Shown one piece after another: positions 16,870 to 25,940 of a DNA stretch of 41,917 nt (positions are counted from its first letter, which is position 1; each line of letters starts with the position of its first letter). The DNA lies in NCBI RefSeq assembly GCF_001419745.1, contig NZ_LIRJ01000135.1:1-41917 (forward strand). Direction: 5' to 3'. The notes below the pieces were generated by a model that was given only the letters and a program-made list of their open reading frames with translations, made no database searches and was not told the origin of the DNA. The position numbers and the translations under genes are program-made. This DNA comes from Streptomyces silaceus. Lineage in GTDB: Bacteria > Actinomycetota > Actinomycetes > Streptomycetales > Streptomycetaceae.

Positions 16870-18119
16870 CACGATGCCGACTCTGCGGCTCGACGACGCT
16901 GGCCAGCGTCGTCGACCTGGGGGCGACTCCGCCGTGCGAGAGCTTCCTCTCGGCGGACGAACTGGACGAACCGGAGCCCGCGTACCCGCTGCACCTGCGG
17001 GTCTGCACCGACTGCTGGCTCGCGCAGATTCCTCCGCTGATCACGCCGGAGGAGACGTTCAGCGAGTACGCGTACTTCTCCTCGTTCTCCACCTCCTGGG
17101 TGGAGCACGCGCGTACGTACGTCGCCGACGCCGTGCAGCGGGTGGGCCTCGGTCCGGACGCCTTCGTGGTCGAGGTCGCGAGCAACGACGGGTACCTCCT
17201 GAAGCACGTGGTGGACCGGGGCGTCCGCTGCCTGGGCATCGAGCCGTCGGTGAACGTCGGCGCGGCGGCACGGGACGCCGGCGTGCCCACGCTCACGGAG
17301 TTCCTCGACCCGGCCGTCGGCGCGGACGTCCGCGCCGAGCACGGCCCGGCAGACCTGGTCGTCGCCAACAACGTGTACGCGCACATCCCCGACGTCGTCG
17401 GGTTCACCCAGGGGCTGCGCGCCCTGGTCGCCGACGACGGCTGGGTCTCCATCGAGGTGCAGCACCTGCTGACCCTGATCGAGGAGAACCAGTACGACAC
17501 GATCTACCACGAGCACTTCCAGTACTACACGGTCGCCTCCGCGATCCGGGCGCTCGCGAGCGGCGGACTCGCCCTCGTGGACGTCGAGCTGCTGCCCACG
17601 CACGGCGGCTCCATCCGGCTGTGGGCCCGGCCCGCCGAGGTGGCCGGCGAGCCCTCGCGGCGGGTGGCCGACGTGCTGGCCAGGGAGAAGGCCGCCGGGC
17701 TGCAGGAGCTGTCCGGGTACACCGAGTTCTCCGCGCGGGTGGCCAAGGTGCGCCGGGACCTCCTGAAGTTCCTCATCGAGGCCGCCGAGCGCGGTGAGAC
17801 GGTCGTCGGCTACGGCGCCCCGGGCAAGGGCAACACCCTGCTCAACCACTGCGGCATCCGGCCCGACCTGCTCGCCTACACGGTCGACCGCAACCCCTAC
17901 AAGCACGGCAGGTACACCCCGGGCACCCGCATCCCGATCCTGCCGCCCGAGCAGATCGCCGCCGACAAGCCGGACTACGTGCTCGTCCTCCCGTGGAACC
18001 TGCGGGCCGAGCTGACCGAGCAGTTGTCCTTCGTCCACGAATGGGGCGGCCGCCTGGTCTTCCCCATCCCGGAACTGAGCATGGTCGAAGGCGCGTCTTT
18101 GAAAGAGGTCACAGCATGA
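16866..18119 (+). CDS. NDP-sugar C-methyltransferase-like SAM-dependent methyltransferase
   Basis: A 417-residue protein with the three-domain layout of deoxysugar C-methyltransferases (TylC3/NovU/TcaB9 type). The N-terminal zinc-binding module has Cys4, Cys7, Cys47 and Cys50. The SAM-binding Rossmann domain has VVEVASNDGYLLK. The C-terminal domain has the characteristic VGYGAPGKGNTLLNHCGI. Characterised relatives methylate C3 of 4-keto-6-deoxy NDP-sugars; acting on a nucleotide-bound keto sugar here is inferred. It is coupled by ATGA overlaps to the glycosyltransferase before it and the nucleotidyltransferase after it and opens the cassette of sugar-modifying genes (16866-27284). O- or N-methylation is a less likely alternative. 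Confidence 0.87.
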   Translation: MTRCRLCGSTTLASVVDLGATPPCESFLSADELDEPEPAYPLHLRVCTDCWLAQIPPLITPEETFSEYAYFSSFSTSWVEHARTYVADAVQRVGLGPDAFVVEVASNDGYLLKHVVDRGVRCLGIEPSVNVGAAARDAGVPTLTEFLDPAVGADVRAEHGPADLVVANNVYAHIPDVVGFTQGLRALVADDGWVSIEVQHLLTLIEENQYDTIYHEHFQYYTVASAIRALASGGLALVDVELLPTHGGSIRLWARPAEVAGEPSRRVADVLAREKAAGLQELSGYTEFSARVAKVRRDLLKFLIEAAERGETVVGYGAPGKGNTLLNHCGIRPDLLAYTVDRNPYKHGRYTPGTRIPILPPEQIAADKPDYVLVLPWNLRAELTEQLSFVHEWGGRLVFPIPELSMVEGASLKEVTA

Positions 18120-18910
18120 AGGTCGTCCTGTTCTGCGGCGGTTACGGGATGCGGATGCGCAACGGCTCGTCCGACGACGTGCCCAAGCCGATGGCCATGG
18201 TCGGCCCCAGGCCGCTGATCTGGCATGTCATGCGCTACTACGCGCACTTCGGGCACAAGGAGTTCATCCTGTGCCTCGGCTACGGCGCCCACCACATCAA
18301 GAACTTCTTCCTCAACTACGAGGAGACGACGTCCAACGACTTCGTCCTGCGGGGCGGCAAGACCGAGCTGCTGTCCACCGACATAGCCGACTGGACGATC
18401 ACGTTCGCGCAGACCGGCGTCGAGTCGCCGATCGGGGAGCGGCTGCGCCGGGTCCGCCACCACCTGGACGGCGACGAGATGTTCCTCGCCAACTACGCCG
18501 ACGTGCTCACCGACGCCCCGCTGCCGGAGATGATCGACTCCTTCGCCCGGCGCGACGCCGGCGCGTCGATGATGGTGGTGCCGCCGCAGTCCTCGTTCCA
18601 CTGCGTGGACCTGGGTGAGGACGGCCTGGTGGGCGGCATCACCGCGGTGAGCGAACTGCCGCTGTGGGAGAACGGCGGCTACTTCGTGCTCCGCCAGGAG
18701 GTCTTCGACCACATCCCGGAGAACGGGGACCTGGTCGCCGACGGATGCGCCCAACTGGCCAAGCGGGGCCGCCTCGTGGCGCACCAGCACCGCGGCTTCT
18801 GGAAGCCGACCGACACGGTCAAGGAGCGGGCCGCGCTCGACGCCGGCTACGCCAGGGGCGAGCGCCCGTGGGCCGTGTGGGAGCGGGACAGCATCGGGGT
18901 GCGCGCGTGA
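18116..18910 (+). CDS. Sugar-phosphate nucleotidyltransferase (glucose-1-phosphate cytidylyltransferase-like)
   Basis: A 264-residue protein of the NTP_transferase family, closest in pattern to RfbF glucose-1-phosphate cytidylyltransferases. The nucleotide-binding start is VLFCGGYGMRMRN, followed by KPMAMVGPRPLIWHVMRYY and FILCLGYGAHHIKNFFLNYE; FLANYADVLTD gives the metal-binding aspartate and WKPTDTVKER closes the fold. It would activate a hexose-1-phosphate, probably with CTP, and feed the sugar cassette around it. No CDP-glucose 4,6-dehydratase of the classical RfbG type is seen, so whether the product is CDP-glucose is open. ATG 18116 and the GTGA at 18907 show coupling on both sides. The open frame extends 5' to 17993, but that stretch lies inside the methyltransferase gene. 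Confidence 0.83.
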   Translation: MKVVLFCGGYGMRMRNGSSDDVPKPMAMVGPRPLIWHVMRYYAHFGHKEFILCLGYGAHHIKNFFLNYEETTSNDFVLRGGKTELLSTDIADWTITFAQTGVESPIGERLRRVRHHLDGDEMFLANYADVLTDAPLPEMIDSFARRDAGASMMVVPPQSSFHCVDLGEDGLVGGITAVSELPLWENGGYFVLRQEVFDHIPENGDLVADGCAQLAKRGRLVAHQHRGFWKPTDTVKERAALDAGYARGERPWAVWERDSIGVRA

Positions 18911-19554
18911 TCCGGCTCGGGGCGGGGCCCCTGGAGAGCGTCGTCGCGGTGGGCGCGCACTGCGACGACATCGCCATCGGCGCGGGCGGCACCCTGCTCG
19001 CGATGTGCCTCGCGCGGCCGGGCCTGAGAGTCGACGCGCTGGTGCTCTCCGGTGGCGGCGGCGAACGGGAGCAGGAGGAGCGGGCCGCGCTCGCCGCCTT
19101 CTGCCCCGGTGCCGAACTGGACGTGACCGTGCAGAAGTTGCCCGACGGCCGCTTTCCCGCGCACTGGGAGGAGGCCAAGGCCGCGGTCGAGGAACTGCGG
19201 GCGACGACCGAACCCGATCTCGTCCTCGCCCCGCGCACGGACGACGCGCACCAGGACCACCGCGGCCTGGCGCGGCTGATGCCCACCGCGTTCCGCGACC
19301 ACCTCGTCCTCGGCTACGAGATCGTCAAGTGGGACGGCGACCTCGGCCGTCCGGCGGCGTACCAGCCGCTGACGCCCGAGATCGCCGAAGAGAAGGTACG
19401 GCTGCTGCAGGAGCACTACCCCTCGCAGCGGCACCGTCCCTGGTACGACCGGGAGGCCTTCCTCGGCCTCGCCCGGATCCGCGGTATCGAATGCCACGCG
19501 CGCTATGCCGAGGCGTTCGCCGTCACCAAGTTCACGCTCGACCTGGGGGATTGA
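18907..19554 (+). CDS. PIG-L family deacetylase
   Basis: A 215-residue LmbE/PIG-L-type zinc deacetylase. The metal-binding motif near the start reads AHCDDIAIG (His18, Asp20, Asp21), a variant of the usual AHPDDE, and the second motif is DDAHQDHRG with His115 and His118. These enzymes remove N-acyl groups from sugars. Here an acetamido sugar of the repeat unit or a nucleotide-sugar intermediate is the likely substrate (inference). The Cys and Ile replacing the conserved Pro and Glu in the first motif are notable, but similar variants occur in polysaccharide-cluster members. GTG start at 18907 overlaps the upstream stop; the next gene starts 3 bp after the TGA. Confidence 0.85.
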   Translation: MIRLGAGPLESVVAVGAHCDDIAIGAGGTLLAMCLARPGLRVDALVLSGGGGEREQEERAALAAFCPGAELDVTVQKLPDGRFPAHWEEAKAAVEELRATTEPDLVLAPRTDDAHQDHRGLARLMPTAFRDHLVLGYEIVKWDGDLGRPAAYQPLTPEIAEEKVRLLQEHYPSQRHRPWYDREAFLGLARIRGIECHARYAEAFAVTKFTLDLGD

Positions 19555-19557
19555 ACC

Positions 19558-20583
19558 TTGCGCGTACTGCTCACCGGACACCAGGGCTACCTGGGCACCG
19601 TGATGGCTCCCGTCCTCACGGCCGCCGGACACGAAGTCGTCGGCCTCGACGCCGGCCTGTTCGCCGACTGCGTCCTCGGCCCGACGCCCGCCGATCCCTC
19701 CGGGCACCGGGTGGACCTGCGCGACATCACGGCCGAGCACGTGGCCGGCGTGGACGCCGTGATCCACCTCGCCGCCCTGTCCAACGACCCGCTGGGAGCG
19801 CTGGCCCCGGACCTCACCTACGACATCAACCACCACGCGTCCGTACGCCTGGCGCGACTGGCCCGGGACGCCGGAGTGCGGCGCTTCCTGTACGCGTCGA
19901 CGTGCTCCGTCTACGGCGCCGCGGGCGGCAGCGGACTGGTGGCCGAGGACGCCCCGCTGCGCCCCGTGACCCCGTACGCGGAGTCCAAGGTGCGGGTCGA
20001 GGACGACCTGCACGCGCTGGCCGACGGCGACTTCACCCCGGTGTACATGCGCAACGCCACCGCCTTCGGCTACTCGCCGCGGCTGCGCGCCGACATCGTG
20101 CTGAACAACCTGGTCGGCCACGCCCTCCTGACGGGCGAGGTGCTCGTGCTCTCCGACGGCACGCCCTGGCGCCCGCTGGTGCACGCCGCCGACATCGCAC
20201 GGGCCTTCACGGCCGCGCTGACCGCGCCGCGCGAGGCCGTGCACGACCGGGCGTTCAACATCGGCAGCGAGGTCAACAACGTCACGGTCGCCGAGATCGC
20301 CGAGCAGGTCGCCGAGGCGGTCGCCGGCTCGAAGGTCCGGATCACCGGGGAGACCGGCGCCGACCCGCGCTCGTACCGCGTGGACTTCTCCGCCTTCCGC
20401 GCCGCCGTGCCCGGCTTCGACTGCGAGTGGACGGTGAAGCGGGGCGCGCTCGAACTCGCCGAGGCCTACCGCACGCACGGTCTGACCCGCGAGGACTTCG
20501 AGCAGCGCTTCACCCGCCTCGCCGTGCTGCGCGCGGCGTCCGAGGCCGGCACCGTCGACGACACCCTGCGGTGGCGCCGATGA
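19558..20583 (+). CDS. Extended SDR NAD-dependent epimerase/dehydratase
   Basis: A 341-residue nucleotide-sugar SDR. GHQGYLG (7-13) is the NAD-binding glycine motif, the Ser of ASTCSVYG and the YAESK motif (Tyr140, Lys144) form the catalytic set, and WRPLVHAADIARAF is the usual substrate-side helix. It could act as a 4-epimerase, 4,6-dehydratase or 4-reductase; the sequence does not decide. The GLDAGLFADCVLG segment after the second strand is typical of a subgroup found in O-antigen clusters beside RfbF-like nucleotidyltransferases. The start is TTG at 19558, chosen because it begins exactly at the first beta strand. The ATGA overlap couples it to the DUF4910 gene. Confidence 0.87.
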   Translation: MRVLLTGHQGYLGTVMAPVLTAAGHEVVGLDAGLFADCVLGPTPADPSGHRVDLRDITAEHVAGVDAVIHLAALSNDPLGALAPDLTYDINHHASVRLARLARDAGVRRFLYASTCSVYGAAGGSGLVAEDAPLRPVTPYAESKVRVEDDLHALADGDFTPVYMRNATAFGYSPRLRADIVLNNLVGHALLTGEVLVLSDGTPWRPLVHAADIARAFTAALTAPREAVHDRAFNIGSEVNNVTVAEIAEQVAEAVAGSKVRITGETGADPRSYRVDFSAFRAAVPGFDCEWTVKRGALELAEAYRTHGLTREDFEQRFTRLAVLRAASEAGTVDDTLRWRR

Positions 20584-21854
20584 CCGCGCCCGGCGAGGAG
20601 ATGCACGCCCTGGTGCGGCGGCTGTACCCGCTGTGCCGGAGCATCACCGGGGACGGCGTGCGCGCCACCCTGAAGATCGTCGACGAGTACGTCCCGCTGC
20701 AGGTGCACGAGGTGCCGACCGGTACGCAGGTCCTCGACTGGACGGTCCCGCAGGAGTGGAACATCCGGGACGCGTACGTCGCCGACGGCGCGGGCCGCCG
20801 CGTCGTCGACTTCGCCGCGTCCAGCCTGCACGTGCTCGGCTACAGCGTGCCGGTCTCGGCGACCATGCCGCTGTCCGAGCTGCGCGGACACCTGCACACC
20901 CTGCCGGACCACCCGTCCTGGGTGCCCTACCGCACCAGCTACTACAAGCCGGAATGGGGATTCTGCCTGGCCCAGGAGACGCTGGACGCGCTGCCGGACG
21001 GCGACTACGAGGTACGCGTCGACTCCACCCTCGCGGACGGCCACCTCACCTACGGCGAACACGTGGTCCCGGGACAGGTCCCCGACGAGGTGATCGTCTC
21101 CTGTCACGTCTGCCATCCGTCGCTGGCCAACGACAACCTCGCCGGCATCGCCGTGGCGACGTTCCTGGCGCGGGAGCTGGCCGAGCGGACGCCGTACTAC
21201 ACCTACCGGTTCATCTACGCCCCCGGCACCATCGGGGCGATCACCTGGCTGGCCCGCAACGCGGAGCGGATCGACCGGGTCAAGCACGGCCTCGTGCTGG
21301 CCTGCGCCGGAGACCGGGGCCACCTGACGTACAAACAGAGCAGGCGCGGCGACGCGGAGATCGACCGGGTCCTGAAGCACGTGCTGGCCACCTCCGAACG
21401 GCCGCACAGCATCCGCGAGTTCACGCCCTACGGCTACGACGAGCGGCAGTACTGCTCACCCGGGTTCGACCTCGGCGTGGGCTCGCTCAGCCGGACCCCG
21501 TACGCCGCCTACCCCGAGTACCACACCTCGGCGGACAACCCGGACTTCGTCTCCCCGGAGGCGATGGCCGACACCCTCGCCGTCTGCCGCGAGGCGTTCG
21601 CCGTACTCGACAGGAACCGGAGGTACCTCAACCTCAGCCCGTACGGCGAACCCCAGCTGGGCCGGCGCGGCCTGTACGACTCGCTGGGCGGCCGCAGCGA
21701 CGCCAAGCAGGCCGAGATGGCGATGCTCTGGGTGCTCAACCTCTCGGACGGCGACCACAGTCTGCTGGACGTCGCCGAGCGGTCCGGGCTGCCGTTCGAC
21801 ACCGTCGCCACCGCGGCCGGCGCCCTGCGCGGCGCCGGGCTGATCAAGGCATGA
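20580..21854 (+). CDS. DUF4910-domain, M28-aminopeptidase-like protein
   Basis: A 424-residue protein with the layout of the DUF4910/DUF2172 family: an M28-like zinc-peptidase fold with an inserted domain and a C-terminal winged-helix-like domain (about 365-424). The core motif CHVCHPSLANDN (residues 175-186) supplies His and Asp metal ligands; YCSPGFDLGVGSL and EYHTSADN are the later conserved pieces. Family members are frequent in capsule and O-antigen clusters with a class III aminotransferase, a PIG-L deacetylase and an RmlC-like protein, as here, but I know of no established substrate. An amide-bond-cleaving role on an acylated amino sugar is a hypothesis. No signal peptide, so it is probably cytoplasmic. 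ATG 20580 overlaps the preceding stop. Confidence 0.8.
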   Translation: MTAPGEEMHALVRRLYPLCRSITGDGVRATLKIVDEYVPLQVHEVPTGTQVLDWTVPQEWNIRDAYVADGAGRRVVDFAASSLHVLGYSVPVSATMPLSELRGHLHTLPDHPSWVPYRTSYYKPEWGFCLAQETLDALPDGDYEVRVDSTLADGHLTYGEHVVPGQVPDEVIVSCHVCHPSLANDNLAGIAVATFLARELAERTPYYTYRFIYAPGTIGAITWLARNAERIDRVKHGLVLACAGDRGHLTYKQSRRGDAEIDRVLKHVLATSERPHSIREFTPYGYDERQYCSPGFDLGVGSLSRTPYAAYPEYHTSADNPDFVSPEAMADTLAVCREAFAVLDRNRRYLNLSPYGEPQLGRRGLYDSLGGRSDAKQAEMAMLWVLNLSDGDHSLLDVAERSGLPFDTVATAAGALRGAGLIKA

Positions 21855-23170
21855 CGCCGATGCCCACCGAGGGGGAGAGGGCGACGACACCGGCGGCCCC
21901 GGCCGGACCCACCCGGCGCACCGCCAAGCGGGCCATCCTCGGCCGGCTGTCCTGGGGACTGGCCGACCAGGCGGCCTCCAGCCTGTCCAACTTCGTGGTG
22001 GGCATCTACGTGGCACGCTCGCTGGGCCTCTCCGCGTTCGGCGTGTTCAGCCTGGCCTGGGTGACCTACGGCGTGGTCCTGAGCGTCTCCCGGGGCCTGG
22101 CCACCGACCCGCTCGTGGTGCGCTTCAGCGGCGTGTCCGACGCGTCCTGGCGCGGGGCGGTGGCCCGCTCGTCGGGCACCGCGCTGGGCGTGGGCGGCGC
22201 CATCGGAGCGGTGTGCCTGGTCGTCGGGCTCGCCCTCGGCGGTGAGCTGGGCACCGCGTTCGCCTGCCTCGGCGTCATGCTGCCGGGGCTGCTGCTCCAG
22301 GACGCCTGGCGGTACGCCTTCTTCGCCGCCGGCGCCGGGCGCAAGGCGTTCGTCAACGACCTGGTGTGGGGCGTCGCGCTCGTCCCGGCCATGGTGGCGG
22401 CCGCCCGCGTGGGCAGCGTGGCCGCCTTCGTGCTCGCCTGGGGCGCGTCCGCCGCGGTCGCCGGGGCGTACGGCATCCTCCAGTCCGGCATCGGGCCCCG
22501 GCTCACCGGTGCGCGCGAGTGGCTGCGCGCGCACCACGACCTCGGCTCCCGCTACCTGATCGAGAACGTCTGCACCAGCGGCGCGAGCCAGCTGCGGGCG
22601 TACGGCCTCGGCGTGATCGTCGGGGTCAGCGCGGTCGGCGTGGTCCGGGGCGCCGAACTCCTGCTCGGCCCGTTCATGGCCGTGCTGATGGGCCTTTCGC
22701 TGGTCACCGTCGCGGAGGCGGCACGGGTCCTGCGCAGGGCCCCGCACCGCCTCGGCCTGTTCTGCCTGCTGCTGGGCGGCGCGCAGGCCGTCGCGGCGCT
22801 GCTCTGGGGCGCGGCGCTGCTACTGATGCCCGACCGGCTCGGCGAGCTCGCGCTCGGCGACGTCTGGAGCTCCGCCTCGGGGCTCATCGTCCCGGCCGTG
22901 CTCGGCGTCGCGGGCGCCGGGCTCGGCACCGGCGCGGCGGCCGGTCTGCGGGCGCTCGGCGCGGCCCGGCGCAGCCTGCGCAGCCAGCTCTTCGCCTCCA
23001 CCTGCTATGTCGGCGGCGGGCTCGGCGGGGCGGCCGTGGCCGGCACGCTCGGCTCGGCCTGGGGCGTCGCCGCCGCGACCGTCTGCGGCTCGGCCGTGTG
23101 GTGGCTGCACCTGCGCTCGGCCCTGCGCGAGCACCACAGGAACACCCTTCGTGAAGTGAGGACCTCATGA
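21851..23170 (+). CDS. Lipid-linked oligosaccharide flippase (Wzx/MATE-like)
   Basis: A 439-residue polytopic protein with about twelve hydrophobic segments after a 30-residue Thr/Ala/Pro-rich cytoplasmic start. The first membrane region, WGLADQAASSLSNFVVGIYV followed by ARSLGLSAFGVFSLA, matches the MVF/polysaccharide-exporter fold. It would flip the undecaprenyl-linked repeat unit across the membrane before polymerisation. It is the only flippase candidate in the cluster. ATG 21851 overlaps the previous stop; an ATG three codons later (21860) is an alternative. The stop overlaps the GT2 gene start (ATGA). Confidence 0.85.
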   Translation: MTPMPTEGERATTPAAPAGPTRRTAKRAILGRLSWGLADQAASSLSNFVVGIYVARSLGLSAFGVFSLAWVTYGVVLSVSRGLATDPLVVRFSGVSDASWRGAVARSSGTALGVGGAIGAVCLVVGLALGGELGTAFACLGVMLPGLLLQDAWRYAFFAAGAGRKAFVNDLVWGVALVPAMVAAARVGSVAAFVLAWGASAAVAGAYGILQSGIGPRLTGAREWLRAHHDLGSRYLIENVCTSGASQLRAYGLGVIVGVSAVGVVRGAELLLGPFMAVLMGLSLVTVAEAARVLRRAPHRLGLFCLLLGGAQAVAALLWGAALLLMPDRLGELALGDVWSSASGLIVPAVLGVAGAGLGTGAAAGLRALGAARRSLRSQLFASTCYVGGGLGGAAVAGTLGSAWGVAAATVCGSAVWWLHLRSALREHHRNTLREVRTS

Positions 23171-24150
23171 CCGCCCACCCCAGGCTGAGCATCGGCCTGC
23201 CCGTCTACAACGGCGAGGAGTACCTCGCCGAGTCGCTCGACGCCCTGCTCGGCCAGACCTACGAGGACTTCGAGCTGGTCATCACCGACAACGCCTCGAC
23301 CGACGGGACGCAGGACATCTGCCGCGCCTACGCGGCGCGGGACGCCCGCATCCGGTACCTCCGCCTGCCGCGCAACATCGGCGCCGCGCCGAACCACAAC
23401 TACGTGTTCACGCAGTGCCGCGGCGAGCTGTTCAAGTGGGCCTCGCACGACGACCTGTACGCCCGCGACCTCCTCAAGCGCTGTGTGGAGGCGCTGGACG
23501 AGCGGCCGGACGTGGTCCTCGCGCACTCCGGCCAGGCGGTCATCGACGAGGAGGGCAAGGTGAAGGTCCCGTACGAGTACGGGATCGCCACCGACTCGCC
23601 GCGCGCGCCGGAGCGCTTCCGCAGCTTCCTCTTCGAGCCCGGCGGCGACGACTTCTACGGCGTGATGCGCGCCGACATGCTGCGCCGGGTGAAGCCGCAC
23701 GACAGCTATCACCACGCCGACCGCACGTTCGTCGCGGAGATCGTCCTGCACGGGCCCTTCCACCAGGTCCCGGAGCTGCTGTACTTCCGCCGCGACCACC
23801 CCACCCGCGCCGAGCGGGCGAACCCCTCCAAGCGCTCCCGGTGCGTCAACCTGGACCCCCGCAGGGCGGGCGCCCTGCACCCGACGCCCCGGCTGCTCGC
23901 CGAGTACGTGTGGGGCTTCGTCGCGGCGATCCGGCGGGCGCCGCTGTCCGCCGCCGACCGGCGCGCGTGCTACCGCCACCTGGCCACGTGGATGACCAGC
24001 CGGGCCCGGCCGGGCGCCGGCGAGCGGGTCGAGGACCGCGCCCCGGTCGACCCGGCCCGGCTCGACGTCTCCGTCGACGCCCTCGTCGCCGGGCGCGAAG
24101 GCCGTGGAGGTCCCGACGGACGCGAGGGCGCCGTGGGGAGGCAGGCATGA
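23167..24150 (+). CDS. GT2-family glycosyltransferase
   Basis: A 327-residue GT-A enzyme. It begins LSIGLPVYNGEEYLAESL, then ITDNASTDGT, and KWASHDDLYARDLL carries the metal-binding DD pair. The C-terminal region beyond about residue 215 is Arg-rich and hydrophilic, without clear membrane segments, so the enzyme is probably peripheral. It should add one sugar of the repeat unit using an NDP-sugar. Coupled at both ends by ATGA overlaps to the flippase and to the pyruvyltransferase. Confidence 0.9.
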   Translation: MTAHPRLSIGLPVYNGEEYLAESLDALLGQTYEDFELVITDNASTDGTQDICRAYAARDARIRYLRLPRNIGAAPNHNYVFTQCRGELFKWASHDDLYARDLLKRCVEALDERPDVVLAHSGQAVIDEEGKVKVPYEYGIATDSPRAPERFRSFLFEPGGDDFYGVMRADMLRRVKPHDSYHHADRTFVAEIVLHGPFHQVPELLYFRRDHPTRAERANPSKRSRCVNLDPRRAGALHPTPRLLAEYVWGFVAAIRRAPLSAADRRACYRHLATWMTSRARPGAGERVEDRAPVDPARLDVSVDALVAGREGRGGPDGREGAVGRQA

Positions 24151-25385
24151 CGGACCGAACCCCGGTGCGCGTCGGGGTGTTCGGCCTGCTCGGCTCCGGC
24201 AACCTCGGCAACGACGGATCCCTGGAGGCCGTGCTCGGGCATCTGCGCGCCGAGCACCCGAAGGCGGCCGTGGACGCGCTGTGCGGCGGGCCCGAGGCCG
24301 TCGCGGCCCGGTACCGGATCCCCGCGACGCGGCTGCACTGGTACCGGGGCGAGTACCGGACCGCGTCCCGTGCGGGCGCCGTCGCGGGCAAGGGCCTGGG
24401 CAAGCTCGTCGACGCCTTCCGCACCGCAGCCTGGGTGCGGCGGCACGACGTGGTGATCGTGCCGGGCATGGGCGTCCTGGAGGCCACGCTGCCGCTGCGG
24501 CCGTGGGGTTTCCCGTACGCGCTGTTCCTGCTCTGCGCGAGCGGCCGGCTGTTCGGCACCCGGGTCGCCCTGGTCGGCGTCGGCGCCGCCCCGATCGGCA
24601 ACCGGCCGACCCGGACCCTGGTGCGCTGGTCCGCGCGGCTCGCCACGTACCGGTCGTACCGCGACACCCTGTCCCGCGACGCCATGCGGGCGATGGGCGT
24701 GGACACCACGCGCGACGAGGTCTACCCGGACCTCGCCTTCGCCCTGCCGACACCGCCCGCGGGCGCGCCCTCGGAGAGGCCGGGCCCGGTCTGCGTCGGC
24801 GTCATGGACTTCCATGGCGGCAACGACGACCGCGCGCGGGCCGAGGAGATCCACCGGCGCTACCTGGAAGGGACGACGCGCTTCGTCCGCGCGCTGGTCG
24901 AGGAGGGCAGGCCGGTCCGGCTGCTCACCGGCGACGCGTGCGACGCCCCGGTGGTCGCCGCGATCCTCGACGCGGTGGACTCGCCGCTGGTCACCGCCGC
25001 CGAGGCGGCCTCGCTCGCCGACCTGATGAAGGAGACGGCGGCGGCCGACACCGTGGTGGCGACCCGGTACCACAACCTGGTCTGCGCGCTGAAGGTCGGC
25101 ACGCCCACGCTCGCGCTCAGCTACGCGGCGAAGAGCGACGCGCTCATGGACCGGATGGGGCTCGGCGAGTTCCGCCACCCCGCCCGCGACGTCGACGCCG
25201 ACCGGCTGCTCGAACAGTTCCGGGAGCTGGAGCGGCGCTCCGCGGAGCTGCGGAAGACCCTCACCGAGAAGAACCTGATCGCTGCCCGCCAACTGGAGGA
25301 GCAGTTCACCGCCTTGACCGCGGCACTGTTCCCGGCGGCCGGCACCGGTCACGCCCACGCCCACGCCCTGCGGGAGACCCCATGA
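24147..25385 (+). CDS. Polysaccharide pyruvyl transferase family protein
   Basis: A 412-residue protein of the CsaB/PS_pyruv_trans family. The start VGVFGLLGSGNLGNDGSLEA and the later VGVMDFHGGNDD, VATRYHNLVCALKVGTP and LALSYAAKSDALMDRMGL are the typical conserved blocks. Known members transfer pyruvate from phosphoenolpyruvate to form a ketal on a hexose, adding negative charge to polymers such as xanthan and succinoglycan. Decoration of the repeat unit is the likely role here. ATG 24147 overlaps the GT2 stop; the upstream open frame lies inside that gene. The C-terminal His-rich end (HAHAHA) has no assigned role. Confidence 0.88.
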   Translation: MTDRTPVRVGVFGLLGSGNLGNDGSLEAVLGHLRAEHPKAAVDALCGGPEAVAARYRIPATRLHWYRGEYRTASRAGAVAGKGLGKLVDAFRTAAWVRRHDVVIVPGMGVLEATLPLRPWGFPYALFLLCASGRLFGTRVALVGVGAAPIGNRPTRTLVRWSARLATYRSYRDTLSRDAMRAMGVDTTRDEVYPDLAFALPTPPAGAPSERPGPVCVGVMDFHGGNDDRARAEEIHRRYLEGTTRFVRALVEEGRPVRLLTGDACDAPVVAAILDAVDSPLVTAAEAASLADLMKETAAADTVVATRYHNLVCALKVGTPTLALSYAAKSDALMDRMGLGEFRHPARDVDADRLLEQFRELERRSAELRKTLTEKNLIAARQLEEQFTALTAALFPAAGTGHAHAHALRETP

Positions 25386-25933
25386 AAGCGACCCACGTCC
25401 CGGCGATCCACGGGGCGTTCCTGTTCGAACCGACGCCGTACGCCGACGAACGCGGCTTCTTCTGCCGCACCTTCGACGCCGACGTCGTCCGTTCGGTGGG
25501 CCTCGACCCGAACGCCTTCATCCAGGACAGCGTGTCCCGCTCGGTCCGTGGCGTGCTGCGCGGCCTGCACCTGCGCTCCGGCGCCGGCGAGGCCAAGCTG
25601 GTGCGCTGCTCGTACGGAAGGATCTTCGACGTCGTCGTGGACCTGCGGCCGGACTCCCCGACGTACCGCAACACGGCCTCCTTCGAACTGTCCGGCGAGA
25701 CGCAGCGGACGCTGTACATCCCGGCCGGCTGCGCGCACGGCTTCCAGGCACTGACCGAGACCGCCGACACGTCGTACCGGATCGACCGTCCGCACGACCC
25801 CGCCGAGGACGTGACGATCGCCTTCGACGACCCGGAGCTCGCCATCGACTGGCCGCTGCCGCCCACGTCGATGTCCCCGCGGGACCGGGAGGCACCGAGC
25901 CTCGCCGAGGCCCTGAAGCACATGGAGAGTTGA
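25382..25933 (+). CDS. dTDP-4-dehydrorhamnose 3,5-epimerase-like (RmlC family) protein
   Basis: A 183-residue cupin of the RmlC family, the usual length. His63 in RGLHLRS, Tyr132 and Asp168 in SPRDRE stand where the catalytic base dyad and acid are expected. The substrate-stacking second aromatic of the DYY motif is replaced by Arg-Pro-His (136-138), and the Gln after the active-site His block is Arg65, so the substrate probably differs from dTDP-4-keto-rhamnose. No rmlA, rmlB or rmlD homolog accompanies it; the neighbours are an RfbF-like nucleotidyltransferase, an SDR and an aminotransferase. 3- or 5-epimerisation of a 4-keto NDP-sugar in this cassette is inferred. ATG 25382 overlaps the upstream stop. 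Confidence 0.85.
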   Translation: MKATHVPAIHGAFLFEPTPYADERGFFCRTFDADVVRSVGLDPNAFIQDSVSRSVRGVLRGLHLRSGAGEAKLVRCSYGRIFDVVVDLRPDSPTYRNTASFELSGETQRTLYIPAGCAHGFQALTETADTSYRIDRPHDPAEDVTIAFDDPELAIDWPLPPTSMSPRDREAPSLAEALKHMES

Positions 25934-25940
25934 GGTCGCC

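Noticed and set aside
25382..25933. Loss of the catalytic tyrosine in the RmlC-like protein
   Set aside because: Counting from His63 places Tyr132 where the acid is expected; only the second, stacking aromatic (DYY) is replaced, so a dead enzyme is not supported.
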